From Firmicutes bacterium UBA4981 (lineage in GTDB: Bacteria; Bacillota; SHA-98; UBA4971), in NCBI GenBank assembly GCA_002398515.1, contig DGZL01000090.1, positions 1 through 6,075 of the forward strand: a DNA stretch of 6,075 nucleotides. Reading direction: 5' to 3'. Shown here in pieces: positions 6,048 to 6,075 of this stretch. Every line of letters starts with the position of its first letter. Position 1 is the stretch's first letter. A program made the position numbers and the translations under genes. Below the pieces are notes generated by a model that saw only the letters and a program-made list of their open reading frames with translations, did no database searches and was not told the DNA's origin.

Positions 6048-6075
6048 GCCACACAGAGGGTTTAGGGGTTAGCCG

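Noticed and set aside
6031..6072. 13-codon ORF (ATG AAT CGC ... TAG) inside the riboswitch expression platform, a possible leader peptide.
   Set aside because: The purine-rich AGTAGG lies almost against the ATG, too close for a ribosome binding site, and the codons are explained by the hairpin arm. Length is within chance.

Overview
The window is a same-strand (+) section of a tad (tight adherence, Flp/type IVc pilus) locus. It holds the 3' end of an outer-membrane secretin gene (cpaC/rcpA-like), a response-regulator/CpaE ATPase, the motor ATPase CpaF/TadA, the inner-membrane platform proteins TadB and TadC, and a small DUF192 protein. A roughly 280-base noncoding stretch follows, and near the end of the window it contains a well-formed class I cyclic-di-GMP (GEMM-I) riboswitch aptamer.

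Organism: gene content and sequence style give only a loose answer. A secretin implies a cell with an outer membrane. Strong AGGAGGTG-type ribosome binding sites, roughly balanced base composition, a GTG start, a receiver-domain CpaE and a GEMM-I riboswitch would fit a diderm Bacillota-type lineage or a deltaproteobacterium-like group. I cannot name a genus.

Layout: 1-504 secretin C-terminus (5' end outside the window); 501-1769 cpaE, overlapping the secretin stop by 4 bases; 1784-3328 cpaF; 3329-3455 a 127-base AT-rich gap with a small stem-loop at the cpaF stop; 3456-4463 tadB; 4477-5391 tadC; 5397-5792 DUF192 gene; 5793-6075 noncoding, with a weak terminator-like hairpin (about 5811-5866), a possible extended -10 promoter (about 5874-5882), the aptamer (5923-6024), and a 9-bp inverted repeat (6011-6019 with 6039-6047) that overlaps the aptamer's closing strand.

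How the parts fit: CpaF powers pilus assembly on the TadB/TadC membrane platform, CpaE is expected to place or regulate the machine and here carries a receiver domain with all canonical phosphorylation residues, and the secretin is the outer-membrane exit. No pilin, prepilin peptidase or TadE/F/G minor pilin lies in the window. The riboswitch controls whatever gene follows base 6075. A pilin or adhesin is an attractive guess, but the sequence does not show it. The most interesting signal is this switch and its apparent three-strand expression platform, cut by the window edge.
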